Source of the DNA: Caldilinea sp. CFX5
GTDB taxonomy: Bacteria > Chloroflexota > Anaerolineae > Caldilineales > Caldilineaceae
NCBI GenBank assembly: GCA_021405325.1
Contig: QWII01000080.1
Span: forward strand, 1-45,896
Length of the DNA stretch: 45,896 nucleotides
Direction: 5' to 3'
Of this stretch, positions 7,361 to 17,581 are shown in pieces (the first letter of the stretch is position 1; each line of letters begins with the position of its first letter). The notes beneath the pieces were generated by a model. It had not been told where the DNA came from. It was given only the letters and a program-made list of their open reading frames with translations, and did no database searches. The translations under genes and the position numbers were made by a program.

Positions 7361-10300
7361 GTGCGGTGGAGTTACTGACCGAAGCCAACAAGTGTGGCAT
7401 CCGGCTATGGTTGGAGGGGGAACACCTCCGTTACAGCGCACCGAAAGGCGCGCTGAGCGCGCCTTTGCGAAAGCAGTTAACAGAACAAAAGGCCGAGCTG
7501 ATTGCCCTCTTACGACAGACCGCCGCTTCCCCTCTACACGCGCCGCCACTACGGCGCGTCCCGCGGAATGGCGCCCTCCCCCTCTCGTTTGCCCAGCAGC
7601 GCCTCTGGTTTCTGAATCAGATCGCGCCAAACAACCCGTTTTACAACATTGCTGCCGCCATTCCGCTGGAGGCCCCCCTCAATATTGCCGCCTTGCAGCA
7701 GAGCCTTAATGAGATCATCAGACGGCACGAGGCATTGCGCACCACATTCGACGAGGTTGGCGGTACGCCGGTGCAGATCATTGCGCCCCAGGTCATCCTT
7801 GATCTGCCGCGCATCGATCTGCGCCCTTGGCCCGCCCAACAGCGCCGGGCTGAAGCCATCCGTCTGGCGACCGAAGAGGCGCGGCGTCCCTTCAATCTGG
7901 CCGCCGATCCGCTTATCCGCACCACCCTTATGCAACTCGATGAACGCTCCTACTTCCTGCTGCTGACGATCCATCACATCGTCGCCGACGGTTGGTCGAT
8001 GGACATCTTCTTCCGGGAACTAACGGTCTTATATACAGCCTTTGCCCAAGGACAATCGTCGCCCTTGTCGGACTTACCTTTGCAATATGCCGACTATGCC
8101 GTGTGGCAGCGTAACTGGTTATCCGGCGATGTACTGGCGCATCATTTGGATTTTTGGCGACGGACGCTTCTCGATCTCGCCGTGTTGGAATTGCCCATTG
8201 CCCGGCCACGTCCGCTTGTGGCAAACTTTCAGGGCGCTTATCAGCCGTTCGCCCTGCCCAAGGCGATGATAGATGAGCTGACGACCCTCAGCCACCGCCA
8301 CAACGTGACGCTGTTTATGACATTGCTCGCCGCCTATGTGGCCGTGCTTTCTCGGTACAGTGGGCAGACAGACATTGTTGTCGGCGTACCCGTGGCTGGG
8401 CGCAATCATGTCGAAACCGAGCCGCTCATCGGCTTTTTTGTTAATACGCTGGTCTTGCGCATTGATGCCGGCGATAATCCTACCTTTAGTGCGTTGCTGC
8501 AACGGGTCCGTTCCGTAGCGCTAGCTGCTTACGCTCATCAAGAGGTGCCATTTGAAAAATTGGTGGAGGAACTGCACCCCACCCGTGATCTAAGCCGCAA
8601 CCCCCTCTGCCAGGTTACCTTCCAATTGTGGCATGCCGGAGAATCGCTGTCGGCTGCCCACTGGCGCAAGCAGGATCAGATCGAGGTCGAGCGCGGCGCC
8701 GCCATCTTCGACCTATCGTTTCGCTTATGGGAATATGCTGACGGCGTGCGCGGCGGCGTCGAGTACAGCACGGATCTCTTCGACACGGCAGCCATTGCCC
8801 GCCTCGTTGGTCATTATCTGACGCTATTGCAGGGGGCATTGGCCGACCCCGACACGCCGCTGTCGGCGCTCCCCTTATTGACTGAAGTAGAACGGCAGCA
8901 GGTGCTGGAGCAATGGTCAGGCGATACCATTCCCTTTGCTGCGGATGGCTGCCTACACCACTTGTTTGAGCAACAGGTTGCGCGTACACCCGACAATCTT
9001 GCTGTCGTCGGCGCCAACCAAGCGCTGACCTATGCTGAACTCAACGCAAGGGCCAACGGATTGGCCCACCGCTTGCAACAGTTGGGCGTTGGCCCCGATG
9101 TCTGTGTCGGCATCTGTATGGAGCGTTCACCCGCGTTGGTAATTGCCCTGTTTGGCGTGCTAAAGGCCGGCGGCGCCTACGTACCCATCGACCCGGACTA
9201 CCCGCTAGAGCGTATTGCGCTGATGCTCCATGACGCTGAGACGCCGGTTGTAATCACACAGACGCACCTGCGCAACCGTCTGCCGTCGCTGACCGGCGCG
9301 GTGCTTTGTTTGGATGCCCCAACGGCGATTGCCGCCGCCGCCGAGCCGCCGCCAAGTGGCGTCACCCTTGCTCATCTAGCTTATGTGATCTATACCTCTG
9401 GCTCCACCGGTACACCAAAGGGGGTCATGATTCCACATGCGGCCATCGCGAATCACATGCAATGGATGCAGGCCGCGCTGCCGCTGATCCCCGCCGACCG
9501 CGTCTTGCAAAAGACGCCCTTCAGCTTTGATGCATCGGTGTGGGAATTTTATGCGCCCTTGTCTGTCGGCGCGACATTGGTCATGGCGCCGGCGGGCGCC
9601 CATGCTGACGTGCAGCTATTAGTCAAAACCATTCAAGTAGAGCGCATTACGATCCTACAATTGGTTCCTTCTTTATTGCGTATTTTGTTGAACGAACAAC
9701 CGGAACAGTTTGGCCAATGCCGCACCTTGCGTCGTCTCTTCTGTGGCGGCGAGGCATTGAGTGCCGATCTCGTGAAGCGCTGTCACACCCTCCTCGGGCT
9801 CGAAATCTACAATTTGTACGGACCCACCGAAGCCACGATCGATACAACCTGCTGGCGCTGTCAGCCGGACGCCGATAGCGCTACCGTCCCGATTGGTCGG
9901 CCCATTGCCAATGTACAGGTATATGTATTAGACGACAATCAGCAGCCGACACCCATCGGGGCGCCGGGTGAACTGTACATCGGCGGTGTTGCGTTGGCGC
10001 GTGGCTATCTACACCGTCCGCAACTGACGGCGGCCAGCTTCCTACCTAACCCCTTCGCTACTGTCCCTGGTGCGCGGCTCTACAAAACAGGGGATCTTGT
10101 GCGTTACACGCCGGATGGCGTTCTCAATTTTCTGGGCCGGCGCGACCAGCAGGTCAAGGTGCATGGCCAGCGCGTGGAACTGGGCGAGGTAGAAGCTGCC
10201 CTGCGTAAGCACCCGGCTGTTAAGGAAGTCGTCGCCGCCATCCGCCGGGAGCAAGATACACAGACCGTCGTCGCCTACGTGCTATTGAACACAGGGCAGC

Positions 10301-12030
10301 AGCCGGCAACAGCAGAAACCGACGACCGGGAACGCCGTATCGAACATGTACAACAGTGGCAAGAAGTGTACAATGAGATTATCTACAGAGATGTAGGCGC
10401 CCACGCGTCTGCGCAGCATGATCCGACCCGCAATGTCGTGGGCTGGAACAGTAGTTACACCGGTAAACCCATCCCGCTTAACGAGATGGAGGAATGGCTG
10501 GCGCAGACGGTGGCGCGTGTTTTGCGCCATCGGCCGCAGCGCGTGCTGGAAATTGGCTGTGGCACCGGTATGCTCTTATTTCGTATTGCACCGCATTGCC
10601 AGCGCTACCACGCCACTGATTTTTCCCCCGTTGTCCTGGCCCATCTGCAAAGCCTGTTAGCAACACGCGATCTGCCGCAGGTAACACTAGCCGAACAAGC
10701 CGCCGATAATTTTGCCCATATCCCGGCTGGACACTTTGATCTGGTTCTGCTCAATTCCGTAATCCAGTATTTTCCCAGCGCCGACTATTTGTTGGATGTG
10801 TTGGCCGGCGCCCTAAACGCCACCGCACCCGGGGGTCATATTTTCATCGGCGATGTGCGCAACTTGGCCCTGCTCAACTTATTTTATCTGTCCGTGGAAC
10901 TGGCCGCTGTTCCGGCTTCGTTGCCGGTCAGCGAATTGGCGCGCCGTATCCAGCAGCGGTTGATGCAGGAAGAGGAGTTGGTCATCGATCCGCTCTTCTT
11001 TACGCTCCTCCGTGAGCGCTTTCCCCGTCTTTCAGGGGTCGAGATCCAACCTAAGCAGGGGCACTTTCGCAACGAACTCATGCAGTACCGCATGGATGTA
11101 ATATTGCATGTCGGCTGCAACTGCACGCCACCACCTGAGGGCGACTTCCTCGATTGGCGCGACCACGCGCTGGACTTGGCTGCCATCGCGACCTACTTAA
11201 CCGATCGGTTGCCACGGCGTTTGTCGGTGACGCGCATCCCCAACGCACTAGTAGAGCCGGAACAATCCCTCGCTACATTATTGAACGAAACAGACCGTTC
11301 GCTTGACGTTGCCACCCTGCTTGACCAAGTGACGAAACGACCAAACGGGGCCGTCGCTCCGCAGGCGCTAGGGGATTTATGCAACGCTCTCCCCTATCAT
11401 CTCACACTGTCCTGTGCGCCGGGGAACGGCGCGGTTTTGGATGCCTTATTTGTACGTCACGACGTCATGACTGAACCACCTGTCTGGTTTGCGGCGGAGA
11501 ATCATCGTCAGGTTTCCTGGCGCCAACTGGCCAATTCGCCGATACAGGGGATGTTTACGCGCCGGTTAGCCCCTGAACTGCGCAAATTCGTGCAGCGTTG
11601 CCTCCCGGACTATATGGCGCCAACATCGATCCTGCTCTTAGACGCACTGCCCTATACACCGAGCGGCAAGATTGACCGTCAAGCCTTGCTTACGCTCTCC
11701 AACCACCGTGCGCCACAGGCGCTTGTCTTTGCGCCGCCGCGCACCCCGGTGGAACAGAAGTTAGCCGAGATTTGGCAGGAGGTGTTGGCCGTCGCGCAAG
11801 TAGGCGGCCAGGATGATTTTTTCCAACTCGGCGGCCATTCTCTGTTGGCTGCCCAGGTGATCTCGCGTATCCGCCAGACCTTTCTCATCGAATTGCCTTT
11901 ACGTCAGATCTTTCTTACTTCCAAACTGGAGGAATTGGCTTTGGCCATTGAGGAAATGCTGCTTGAGGATGTGGAGCGTCTAGAGCCGGTAAAAACGGCG
12001 GTCTCCACGACTAGTGGCCTGCCCACTTAA
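7357..12030 (+). CDS. NRPS with TubC-type docking domain: C-A-NMT-PCP
   Basis: 1557 aa; the ATG overlaps the PKS stop. Residues 1-53 match the TubC_N docking domain (GIRLWLEGEHLRYSAPKGAL). The condensation domain, about 72-505, has HHIVADG at 206-212 and looks LCL-like, although its real donor is the ACP of the upstream PKS. The adenylation domain starts about 530 (YTSGSTGTPKG near 679, NLYGPTEA near 819) and is interrupted after core motif A8 by a methyltransferase (about 990-1250, SAM motif VLEIGCGTG), the usual site of NRPS N-methyltransferases; A10 is PSGKIDRQAL. The PCP has GGHSLLAAQ. My manual read of the ten pocket residues is D-A-W-Q-F-G-L-I-D-K, which resembles codes reported for glutamine. 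An N-methylated residue, possibly N-methyl-Gln, is inferred. Confidence 0.94.
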   Translation: MSAVELLTEANKCGIRLWLEGEHLRYSAPKGALSAPLRKQLTEQKAELIALLRQTAASPLHAPPLRRVPRNGALPLSFAQQRLWFLNQIAPNNPFYNIAAAIPLEAPLNIAALQQSLNEIIRRHEALRTTFDEVGGTPVQIIAPQVILDLPRIDLRPWPAQQRRAEAIRLATEEARRPFNLAADPLIRTTLMQLDERSYFLLLTIHHIVADGWSMDIFFRELTVLYTAFAQGQSSPLSDLPLQYADYAVWQRNWLSGDVLAHHLDFWRRTLLDLAVLELPIARPRPLVANFQGAYQPFALPKAMIDELTTLSHRHNVTLFMTLLAAYVAVLSRYSGQTDIVVGVPVAGRNHVETEPLIGFFVNTLVLRIDAGDNPTFSALLQRVRSVALAAYAHQEVPFEKLVEELHPTRDLSRNPLCQVTFQLWHAGESLSAAHWRKQDQIEVERGAAIFDLSFRLWEYADGVRGGVEYSTDLFDTAAIARLVGHYLTLLQGALADPDTPLSALPLLTEVERQQVLEQWSGDTIPFAADGCLHHLFEQQVARTPDNLAVVGANQALTYAELNARANGLAHRLQQLGVGPDVCVGICMERSPALVIALFGVLKAGGAYVPIDPDYPLERIALMLHDAETPVVITQTHLRNRLPSLTGAVLCLDAPTAIAAAAEPPPSGVTLAHLAYVIYTSGSTGTPKGVMIPHAAIANHMQWMQAALPLIPADRVLQKTPFSFDASVWEFYAPLSVGATLVMAPAGAHADVQLLVKTIQVERITILQLVPSLLRILLNEQPEQFGQCRTLRRLFCGGEALSADLVKRCHTLLGLEIYNLYGPTEATIDTTCWRCQPDADSATVPIGRPIANVQVYVLDDNQQPTPIGAPGELYIGGVALARGYLHRPQLTAASFLPNPFATVPGARLYKTGDLVRYTPDGVLNFLGRRDQQVKVHGQRVELGEVEAALRKHPAVKEVVAAIRREQDTQTVVAYVLLNTGQQPATAETDDRERRIEHVQQWQEVYNEIIYRDVGAHASAQHDPTRNVVGWNSSYTGKPIPLNEMEEWLAQTVARVLRHRPQRVLEIGCGTGMLLFRIAPHCQRYHATDFSPVVLAHLQSLLATRDLPQVTLAEQAADNFAHIPAGHFDLVLLNSVIQYFPSADYLLDVLAGALNATAPGGHIFIGDVRNLALLNLFYLSVELAAVPASLPVSELARRIQQRLMQEEELVIDPLFFTLLRERFPRLSGVEIQPKQGHFRNELMQYRMDVILHVGCNCTPPPEGDFLDWRDHALDLAAIATYLTDRLPRRLSVTRIPNALVEPEQSLATLLNETDRSLDVATLLDQVTKRPNGAVAPQALGDLCNALPYHLTLSCAPGNGAVLDALFVRHDVMTEPPVWFAAENHRQVSWRQLANSPIQGMFTRRLAPELRKFVQRCLPDYMAPTSILLLDALPYTPSGKIDRQALLTLSNHRAPQALVFAPPRTPVEQKLAEIWQEVLAVAQVGGQDDFFQLGGHSLLAAQVISRIRQTFLIELPLRQIFLTSKLEELALAIEEMLLEDVERLEPVKTAVSTTSGLPT

Positions 12031-12067
12031 ATTTTAGCAATCGTAGGCGCCGGGAAGACCACCACCC

Positions 12068-12110
12068 CTTGCGGGCGCCCTGGGCGCCCGCAAGCGGATG
12101 CCCCTACGGG
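12068..12110 (-). repeat. Dispersed GC-rich palindromic repeat (copy 1)
   Basis: A 12-bp perfect hairpin (CTTGCGGGCGCC, loop CTG, at 12068-12094) is followed by a flank that, read on the minus strand, begins CCCGTAGGGGC. The same sequence recurs in the opposite orientation at 23490. It fills most of the 135-bp gap between the two NRPS genes, so it may shape the transcript between them, but there is no T-tract for a classical terminator. Confidence 0.7.
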
Positions 12111-12165
12111 AATTCTAAAACCTAAATGGTCGATCGACTAGGGCGCAACGCCAACAGGAGGAAAC

Positions 12166-15100
12166 GTGATCAAGAAGCAAGATTTGGAGCGGCGGCGGGC
12201 CGGGCTTTCGGCGGCGCAATTAGCTCTGCTGGAGCGCCGGCGGCGCGGTGAAGAAGTGGGGAAGGCCGATCAGGCAATGCAGATCCCGCGGCGCACCGGC
12301 GCGGGACCCTGGCCGCTCTCTTTTGCGCAACAACGCTTGTGGTTTTTGGAACAACTCAGTCCCGGCAATCCCGTTTACAATGAACAGATTGTGATTCCCC
12401 TCCACTTTGCCCTCTCTCCGGCGCTTTTGCAACAATGTCTCAACGCAATTATCGAACGACACGAAGCATTGCGCACCACATTTGCGGCCACTGCCGGTGA
12501 GCCGCAACAGATCATTGCCCCACACCTGACCCTGGACATTCCGGTCATCGACCTCGCGTCCTTGCCTGCACCACAACAACAAGCGGCGTTGCGCACTCAC
12601 ATCGACCAGGCCGCACGGCAGCCGTTTGACCTGGGCGCCGGACCCTTATTGCGCGCGACGCTATACCGACTCGCCACGACCGAGGTTATCTTGGCGCTGA
12701 CTCTCCATCATATTATCTGTGACGGCTGGTCGATGCAGATCCTTACGCGTGAGCTAACCGCGCTCTATAGCGCGTTCGCGCGCGGCGAACCATCGCCATT
12801 GCCGCCGTTGGCGATTCAATATGCCGACTTTGCCCTCTGGGAACGCCAACGGTTTCAGGACGGCGCCATGGATCAATCTTTACAGTATTGGTACAAGCAG
12901 TTGGCCGCTCTCCCGCCATCGCTTCTGCCGACGGACTCTCCAAGACCAGTTATACCCACCTATCGCGGCGCACAATATACCCTGCTGATACCGGAGGAGG
13001 TAACCACAGTTCTTAAGGCGCTGAGCCGAAAACACGCAGTAACCCTCTTTATGACCGTAGCCGCGGCCTTTGCCGTCTTGTTACATCGTTATACCGACCA
13101 AGAGGATATTGTTATCGGTGTTCCCGTCGCCAACCGCACCCGCACTGAGGTGGAAGGGCTTATCGGCTTTTTTGTCAACACCCTGGTCCTGCGCTGTAAT
13201 CTGAGCAAAGACCCAACCTTCGTGCAGTTGCTGGCGCAACTCCAAGAGACTACGCTGGGCGCCTTTGCCCACCAGGAGGTGCCTTTCGAGAAGCTTGTAG
13301 AGGAATTACAGCCGCAGCGCGACCTCAGCCGGAATCCGCTCTGCCAGGTTGCCTGTCAACTGCTTAGTATCCCCGGCACTAACGCAGCCCTACTTTCGCC
13401 CGAAGAACTGACGCTTCATAATAGCGGTACGGCAAAATTCGATTTGCGCTTTGATTTTGCAGAAATGATTAACGGGCTGAGCTGTCGCATCGAGTACAGC
13501 ACAGACCTCTTCAACGCCGCTACCATCACTCGAATGGCCGCCCACTTTCAGACGCTTGTGGCCGCCATCGCCTTGGATGCCGAACGCCGGATCTCGGCGC
13601 TGTCGCTATTAAGTGAGGATGAACAGCGGCAGCTCCTTGTCGAATGGAATGCGACCGCGGCCGATTTCCCCGCAACCACCTGTCTACATACCATTGTTGA
13701 GTCTCATGCTGCGCAAAGGCCGGACACACCGGCGGTTGTCTTTGCGGAGCAATCTCTGACCTACGGCGAATTGAACCGGCTGGCCAACCAACTGGCCCGT
13801 TATCTGCGTTCGGCCGGTGTTACAGCCGAAAGGCCAGTCGGCGTGTTCACCGGTCCATCCCTCGAAATGATTGTGGCTTTTCTCGCCATTCTGAAGGCGG
13901 GCGGCGTCTACCTACCCCTGGACCCCGTTTATCCAACCGGGCGAATTGCCTATATGCTTGCAGACGCTGAAGTTGAATTTCTGTTGACGCGCCGCGAGCT
14001 GGCGGCTCAACTGCCGGCTGCCTCGGCCACGAAGATCGTGGTAGAGGATGCCATGGCCCACGATGGAAGGACGAACTTGTTGTTGGATGTGCGTCCGGAG
14101 CAATTGGCCTATATCATCTATACCTCCGGTTCGACCGGCCAACCCAAAGGTGTGTTGCTCGAACATCGCGGCTTGTGTAATGTGGGGCAAATGCAGATGC
14201 GCACGTTTCAGACCGGCCCCGGCAGCCGGGTACTCCAGTTTTCGTCCGCCAGCTTTGACGCCTCGATTTTTGAGATCGTCATGGCGCTGTACAGTGGCGG
14301 CACTCTCTACCTGGGGGCGCGCGCCTCCTTGTTGCCAGGCATTCCACTCTATACCTTTCTACGTGAACACGCCATCACCATAGTCACCCTGCCGCCTTCG
14401 GCGCTGGCGGCGCTGCCTGCTCAACCCTTACCGGCGTTGGCAACAATCACCGTAGCCGGCGAAGCGTGTCCGGCTGAACTTGTCACCCAGTGGGCGCCAG
14501 GTCGCCGCTTTTTTAATCTATATGGGCCTACTGAAGCGACGATTTGGAGCGCTTATGCACACTGTCTACCCGATGGTGCAAAGCCAACCATCGGTCGACC
14601 GATTGCGAATACGCAACTCTATGTCCTTGATTCCCGGATGAACCCTGTGCCGATCGGAGTCGTAGGCGAACTCTACATCGGCGGCTGTGGCGTGGGCCGC
14701 GGCTATAGTAAGCGCCCTGATCTCACGGCTGCGCATTTTGTAGCGCATCCTTTCAGCACGCTACCAGGCGCGCGCTTGTATCGCACAGGCGATTTAGTGC
14801 GTTTCCACCCAGATGGCAACCTTGAATTTGTTGGTCGCCGTGATGACCAGGTCAAGATCCGCGGCTACCGGATCGAAACCGGCGAGGTAGAGGCCGTGTT
14901 AGCCAAGCACGCGAGCGTACAGCAAACCCATGTGGCCGCACGCCACAACGCACGAGGCGAACTGGCCTTGACTGCGTATGTCGTGGGGCGGGATAGCGCC
15001 ATCAATGTTGCTGCGCTACGTGACCACCTGGCCCGCGCGCTGCCGGAGTATATGATCCCGCACGACTGGGTCTTTCTCCCCGAACTGCCGTTGCTGCCCA

Positions 15101-15507
15101 GCGGTAAGATTGACCGCAAGGCCTTACCCGCACCGGAAGCTGGCCAGCGCAACACGCGCACATCCTATGCACCCCCTCGTAATGATCTGGAGGCAAGTGT
15201 CGCCGCCATCTGGTGTAAAGTTCTGAATACAGCGCAAGTCGGGGTGGATGAGAACTTCTTTGAACTGGGCGGACACTCGCTGCTCCTGGCGAAACTACAC
15301 GCCCGCTTGACCGAGGAATTGAGGACCGACCTGACGTTGATCGATCTGTTCCGCCTGCCTACCGTACGTCTGCAGGCGCGCTATGTCAGTGCGCCGACTG
15401 TTGAATATCGGCCACCGTCAGAAGTACAGGAGCGCGTAGAGAAGCAAAAACAGGCGTTACAACGGGTGCAGCAGGCGCGCCAGCAGCTACGTAACCCCCG
15501 CCGCTAG
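12166..15507 (+). CDS. NRPS: C-A-PCP, terminal module without thioesterase
   Basis: 1113 aa from a GTG with AGGAGG 4 nt upstream. The N-terminus is a short basic helix ([20 protein letters not shown]) like many NRPS docking helices. The condensation domain, about 48-480, has HHIICDG at 181-187; the adenylation domain, about 500-1000, has [35 protein letters not shown] and [10 protein letters not shown]; the PCP serine is Ser1038 in GGHSLLLAK. My manual pocket read is D-A-F-T-T-A-L-I-W-K, for which I know no confident substrate. After the PCP comes a charged coiled-coil tail ([17 protein letters not shown]) instead of a thioesterase, reductase or terminal condensation domain. Such tails are seen on carrier proteins served by separate enzymes. 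Release must be in trans. Confidence 0.94.
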   Translation: MIKKQDLERRRAGLSAAQLALLERRRRGEEVGKADQAMQIPRRTGAGPWPLSFAQQRLWFLEQLSPGNPVYNEQIVIPLHFALSPALLQQCLNAIIERHEALRTTFAATAGEPQQIIAPHLTLDIPVIDLASLPAPQQQAALRTHIDQAARQPFDLGAGPLLRATLYRLATTEVILALTLHHIICDGWSMQILTRELTALYSAFARGEPSPLPPLAIQYADFALWERQRFQDGAMDQSLQYWYKQLAALPPSLLPTDSPRPVIPTYRGAQYTLLIPEEVTTVLKALSRKHAVTLFMTVAAAFAVLLHRYTDQEDIVIGVPVANRTRTEVEGLIGFFVNTLVLRCNLSKDPTFVQLLAQLQETTLGAFAHQEVPFEKLVEELQPQRDLSRNPLCQVACQLLSIPGTNAALLSPEELTLHNSGTAKFDLRFDFAEMINGLSCRIEYSTDLFNAATITRMAAHFQTLVAAIALDAERRISALSLLSEDEQRQLLVEWNATAADFPATTCLHTIVESHAAQRPDTPAVVFAEQSLTYGELNRLANQLARYLRSAGVTAERPVGVFTGPSLEMIVAFLAILKAGGVYLPLDPVYPTGRIAYMLADAEVEFLLTRRELAAQLPAASATKIVVEDAMAHDGRTNLLLDVRPEQLAYIIYTSGSTGQPKGVLLEHRGLCNVGQMQMRTFQTGPGSRVLQFSSASFDASIFEIVMALYSGGTLYLGARASLLPGIPLYTFLREHAITIVTLPPSALAALPAQPLPALATITVAGEACPAELVTQWAPGRRFFNLYGPTEATIWSAYAHCLPDGAKPTIGRPIANTQLYVLDSRMNPVPIGVVGELYIGGCGVGRGYSKRPDLTAAHFVAHPFSTLPGARLYRTGDLVRFHPDGNLEFVGRRDDQVKIRGYRIETGEVEAVLAKHASVQQTHVAARHNARGELALTAYVVGRDSAINVAALRDHLARALPEYMIPHDWVFLPELPLLPSGKIDRKALPAPEAGQRNTRTSYAPPRNDLEASVAAIWCKVLNTAQVGVDENFFELGGHSLLLAKLHARLTEELRTDLTLIDLFRLPTVRLQARYVSAPTVEYRPPSEVQERVEKQKQALQRVQQARQQLRNPRR

Positions 15508-15586
15508 GTATCATTATGCGAGCGATATGCGTTACCCAGCGGTTGGTAATCCCTTTGCGGCTGATTGAGCCACGGAAGAGAAGACC

Positions 15587-16774
15587 ATGAGCATTCAGTT
15601 AGAAGCGATTGCTTTTAATCACGACCCGACGGCGGCGACCCATGACGCCCTCAATCTCCGCCGTAACTATGGGCAACCGTTGCCGGCGCCTGAGTGGCAG
15701 CGCGGCGCCCATCTCGGTACCGATGCGGTCGTCGCTTGTTACGCCGCCAATATGACGCAGGGCAACACGCTTACCCTGCGCGCCCAGTTTCGCCGTCTCT
15801 CCGCATCGCTCACCCATGTGCAGGTCCGCGCCGTAAGCGACGGCCCGCTCACTGCCGCTCAAAATCAGGTTTTGGGCGAGGTAAGCCCCCGCACCATCGT
15901 CTTTGGCCCAAACGGGGAAAGTGACTTTGTTCTCTTTGAATTACAAGGGGCGGAGCCGTGGCGCTATGGTGTAGGGACCCATAGCGTGCGTTGGTTATGG
16001 CAATTCCGCAGTGACCTAGGCGGCGGATGGCTGCCTTTTGCCCGGACACAGCACCGGATCTGCACTGTACTTGGCATACCGACGGCGCCTTGGCAACAGG
16101 ACGGCTATCCCTATAATACACAATTGCCTTGGGCGGATGTCCTGGTCTATGCTTGCCAGTGGGCGCGTTCTGCCGTCACAAGCAGTAGCGCGGCCCGACG
16201 CATCACCCATGCCGTCTATGCGTTGGGCCAACAAGGTCTACTTGCCTACAACTGTGCTAACATGGGCGCGCCGATGTATGTCTCGCCCGATTTTGTGCCG
16301 CCCTATCTCTTTGATTGCAGCGCCTTTCTAGAGCGGTTGGGGGGCGGGGTGGGCGCGGGGCTGTTTGTCAACTGCAGCGATTGCGCGGCGATCGTCTCGA
16401 CCTTTGCCAATAGTTTGGGCTGTGACCTATGGCAATCGCGCATGGGGATCTTTCCAGAGGGCTTTTCCCTTAATCCGATTTTGCCCGTTGGGGCGACCCA
16501 ATGGGGCAAACCGTGTGGCTGGTGGCCCGGTTTTGGCATGCATGAAGTTGCCTGGCTGGGACAGTGTGACACCAATGCCGAGCTCTTTGACGCCTGTTTG
16601 GCGCTTGATCGCGATGCCAATCCCTTGCGCCCGCCCCACCACCAAGTCGTACCGGTCAATGTTCCTTTTGGCCATGTCGGCGATGGTCAATATGCCGACC
16701 GGCTTGTTGCACCCGAAGATCGTGCCGCCTGCCAACCCTGGCCGAGTACGCGGCAGCGGCGCCTGGTTATATGA
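15587..16774 (+). CDS. Transglutaminase-like cysteine enzyme of the cluster
   Basis: 395 aa, cytoplasmic (no signal peptide). The C-terminal half carries a transglutaminase-like core: Cys263 in NCSDCAAIVSTFANSLG fits the family pattern C-x-D-x-A plus a following LG, His319 is in GMHEVAW and Asp336 in LFDACLALD, giving a plausible Cys-His-Asp triad. The N-terminal 160 residues look beta-rich and are of unknown type. In andrimid biosynthesis the transglutaminase homologue AdmF forms an amide bond between carrier-bound units, so a condensing or cyclising role at the end of this assembly line is reasonable; a hydrolase or peptidase role is the alternative. It begins 79 bp after the last NRPS, and its stop overlaps a possible start of the next gene. 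Confidence 0.7.
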   Translation: MSIQLEAIAFNHDPTAATHDALNLRRNYGQPLPAPEWQRGAHLGTDAVVACYAANMTQGNTLTLRAQFRRLSASLTHVQVRAVSDGPLTAAQNQVLGEVSPRTIVFGPNGESDFVLFELQGAEPWRYGVGTHSVRWLWQFRSDLGGGWLPFARTQHRICTVLGIPTAPWQQDGYPYNTQLPWADVLVYACQWARSAVTSSSAARRITHAVYALGQQGLLAYNCANMGAPMYVSPDFVPPYLFDCSAFLERLGGGVGAGLFVNCSDCAAIVSTFANSLGCDLWQSRMGIFPEGFSLNPILPVGATQWGKPCGWWPGFGMHEVAWLGQCDTNAELFDACLALDRDANPLRPPHHQVVPVNVPFGHVGDGQYADRLVAPEDRAACQPWPSTRQRRLVI

Positions 16775-17577
16775 ACCATACCGAGGAAAATATGACGCCA
16801 GAGATCACCGAACGCCTCAAACACCGATATCATTATGCCGCCTGGCACAATCAACCGCCGACCGCCGACCTGCGCTTTGTCTGGCAACTCTACATCAATG
16901 GGAATGAGTTTCCCCAATGGCAACTACTGCGGGCGCGTACACTGCCCACGGCGACGGCCTTGGCGGCAGCCGCAGCGCCACCGGAGAGCGCGCGGGGCGG
17001 CCGGCGGGCACGCATCATTCATTCGATGTGGCGACACGACCACGACCCGGATCGGCTCATTAGTGTCAATACCTACGAGTGTCCGTCCCAAGCGGCGGCG
17101 GACGAATTCTTAGTGCAACTGTTGGGTGAATTTCAATCGGGGCTGATCCGGCAACACCTGCATCATCCCATCGGTGACATATTTTTTGCCTCTGCGGGGG
17201 GGTATGCCATTGTCTTCCGGCGCGCCAATATCGTCGTCCTGTTGCGCAATGCCAATCGCCCTCCTCTAGCGCTAGTCGAAGCCGCGCAACAGTACGACAC
17301 CTTCTTACTGGCCAAGCCAACTGATCTGCCGACGATAGCGCTACCTGCCCCAGCCCATGAGCTGTTCCAGCGAACGAAAGGGATACCGCTACCGGTCGCC
17401 GACTCCGCTGCACCAGGGCCGTTGCCAATGTATAAGTTTTTTGCAAACGCCGGCGCGGTGCAACTCGTTGACGATTTGCCCGTGTACCAACCCGATGAAG
17501 CCAGCGACCAGGTGGTCGAGGTTCACCTGCTTACGCCCCAGCGTAATAGTCGTTACCAGCTTTCCTATGTGAGTTGA
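16771..17577 (+). CDS. Unknown protein encoded with the transglutaminase-like enzyme
   Basis: 268 aa from an ATG overlapping the preceding stop; an ATG at 16792 has a better Shine-Dalgarno (GAGGA, 4 nt away) and may be the true start (261 aa). I recognise no family. It is soluble and mixed alpha/beta, with an Ala/Arg-rich stretch near residues 64-80, a central region with hydrophobic strands (GGYAIVFRRANIVVLLRN) and a Pro-rich linker around 190-220. The tight coupling suggests a partner or subunit of the upstream enzyme. It ends 4 bp before the serine hydrolase. Confidence 0.75.
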   Translation: MNHTEENMTPEITERLKHRYHYAAWHNQPPTADLRFVWQLYINGNEFPQWQLLRARTLPTATALAAAAAPPESARGGRRARIIHSMWRHDHDPDRLISVNTYECPSQAAADEFLVQLLGEFQSGLIRQHLHHPIGDIFFASAGGYAIVFRRANIVVLLRNANRPPLALVEAAQQYDTFLLAKPTDLPTIALPAPAHELFQRTKGIPLPVADSAAPGPLPMYKFFANAGAVQLVDDLPVYQPDEASDQVVEVHLLTPQRNSRYQLSYVS

Positions 17578-17581
17578 ACTT

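Noticed and set aside
7100..7630. 176-codon minus-strand ORF across the PKS/NRPS junction
   Set aside because: It spans two overlapping megasynthase genes; Arg-rich composition, no start signal.
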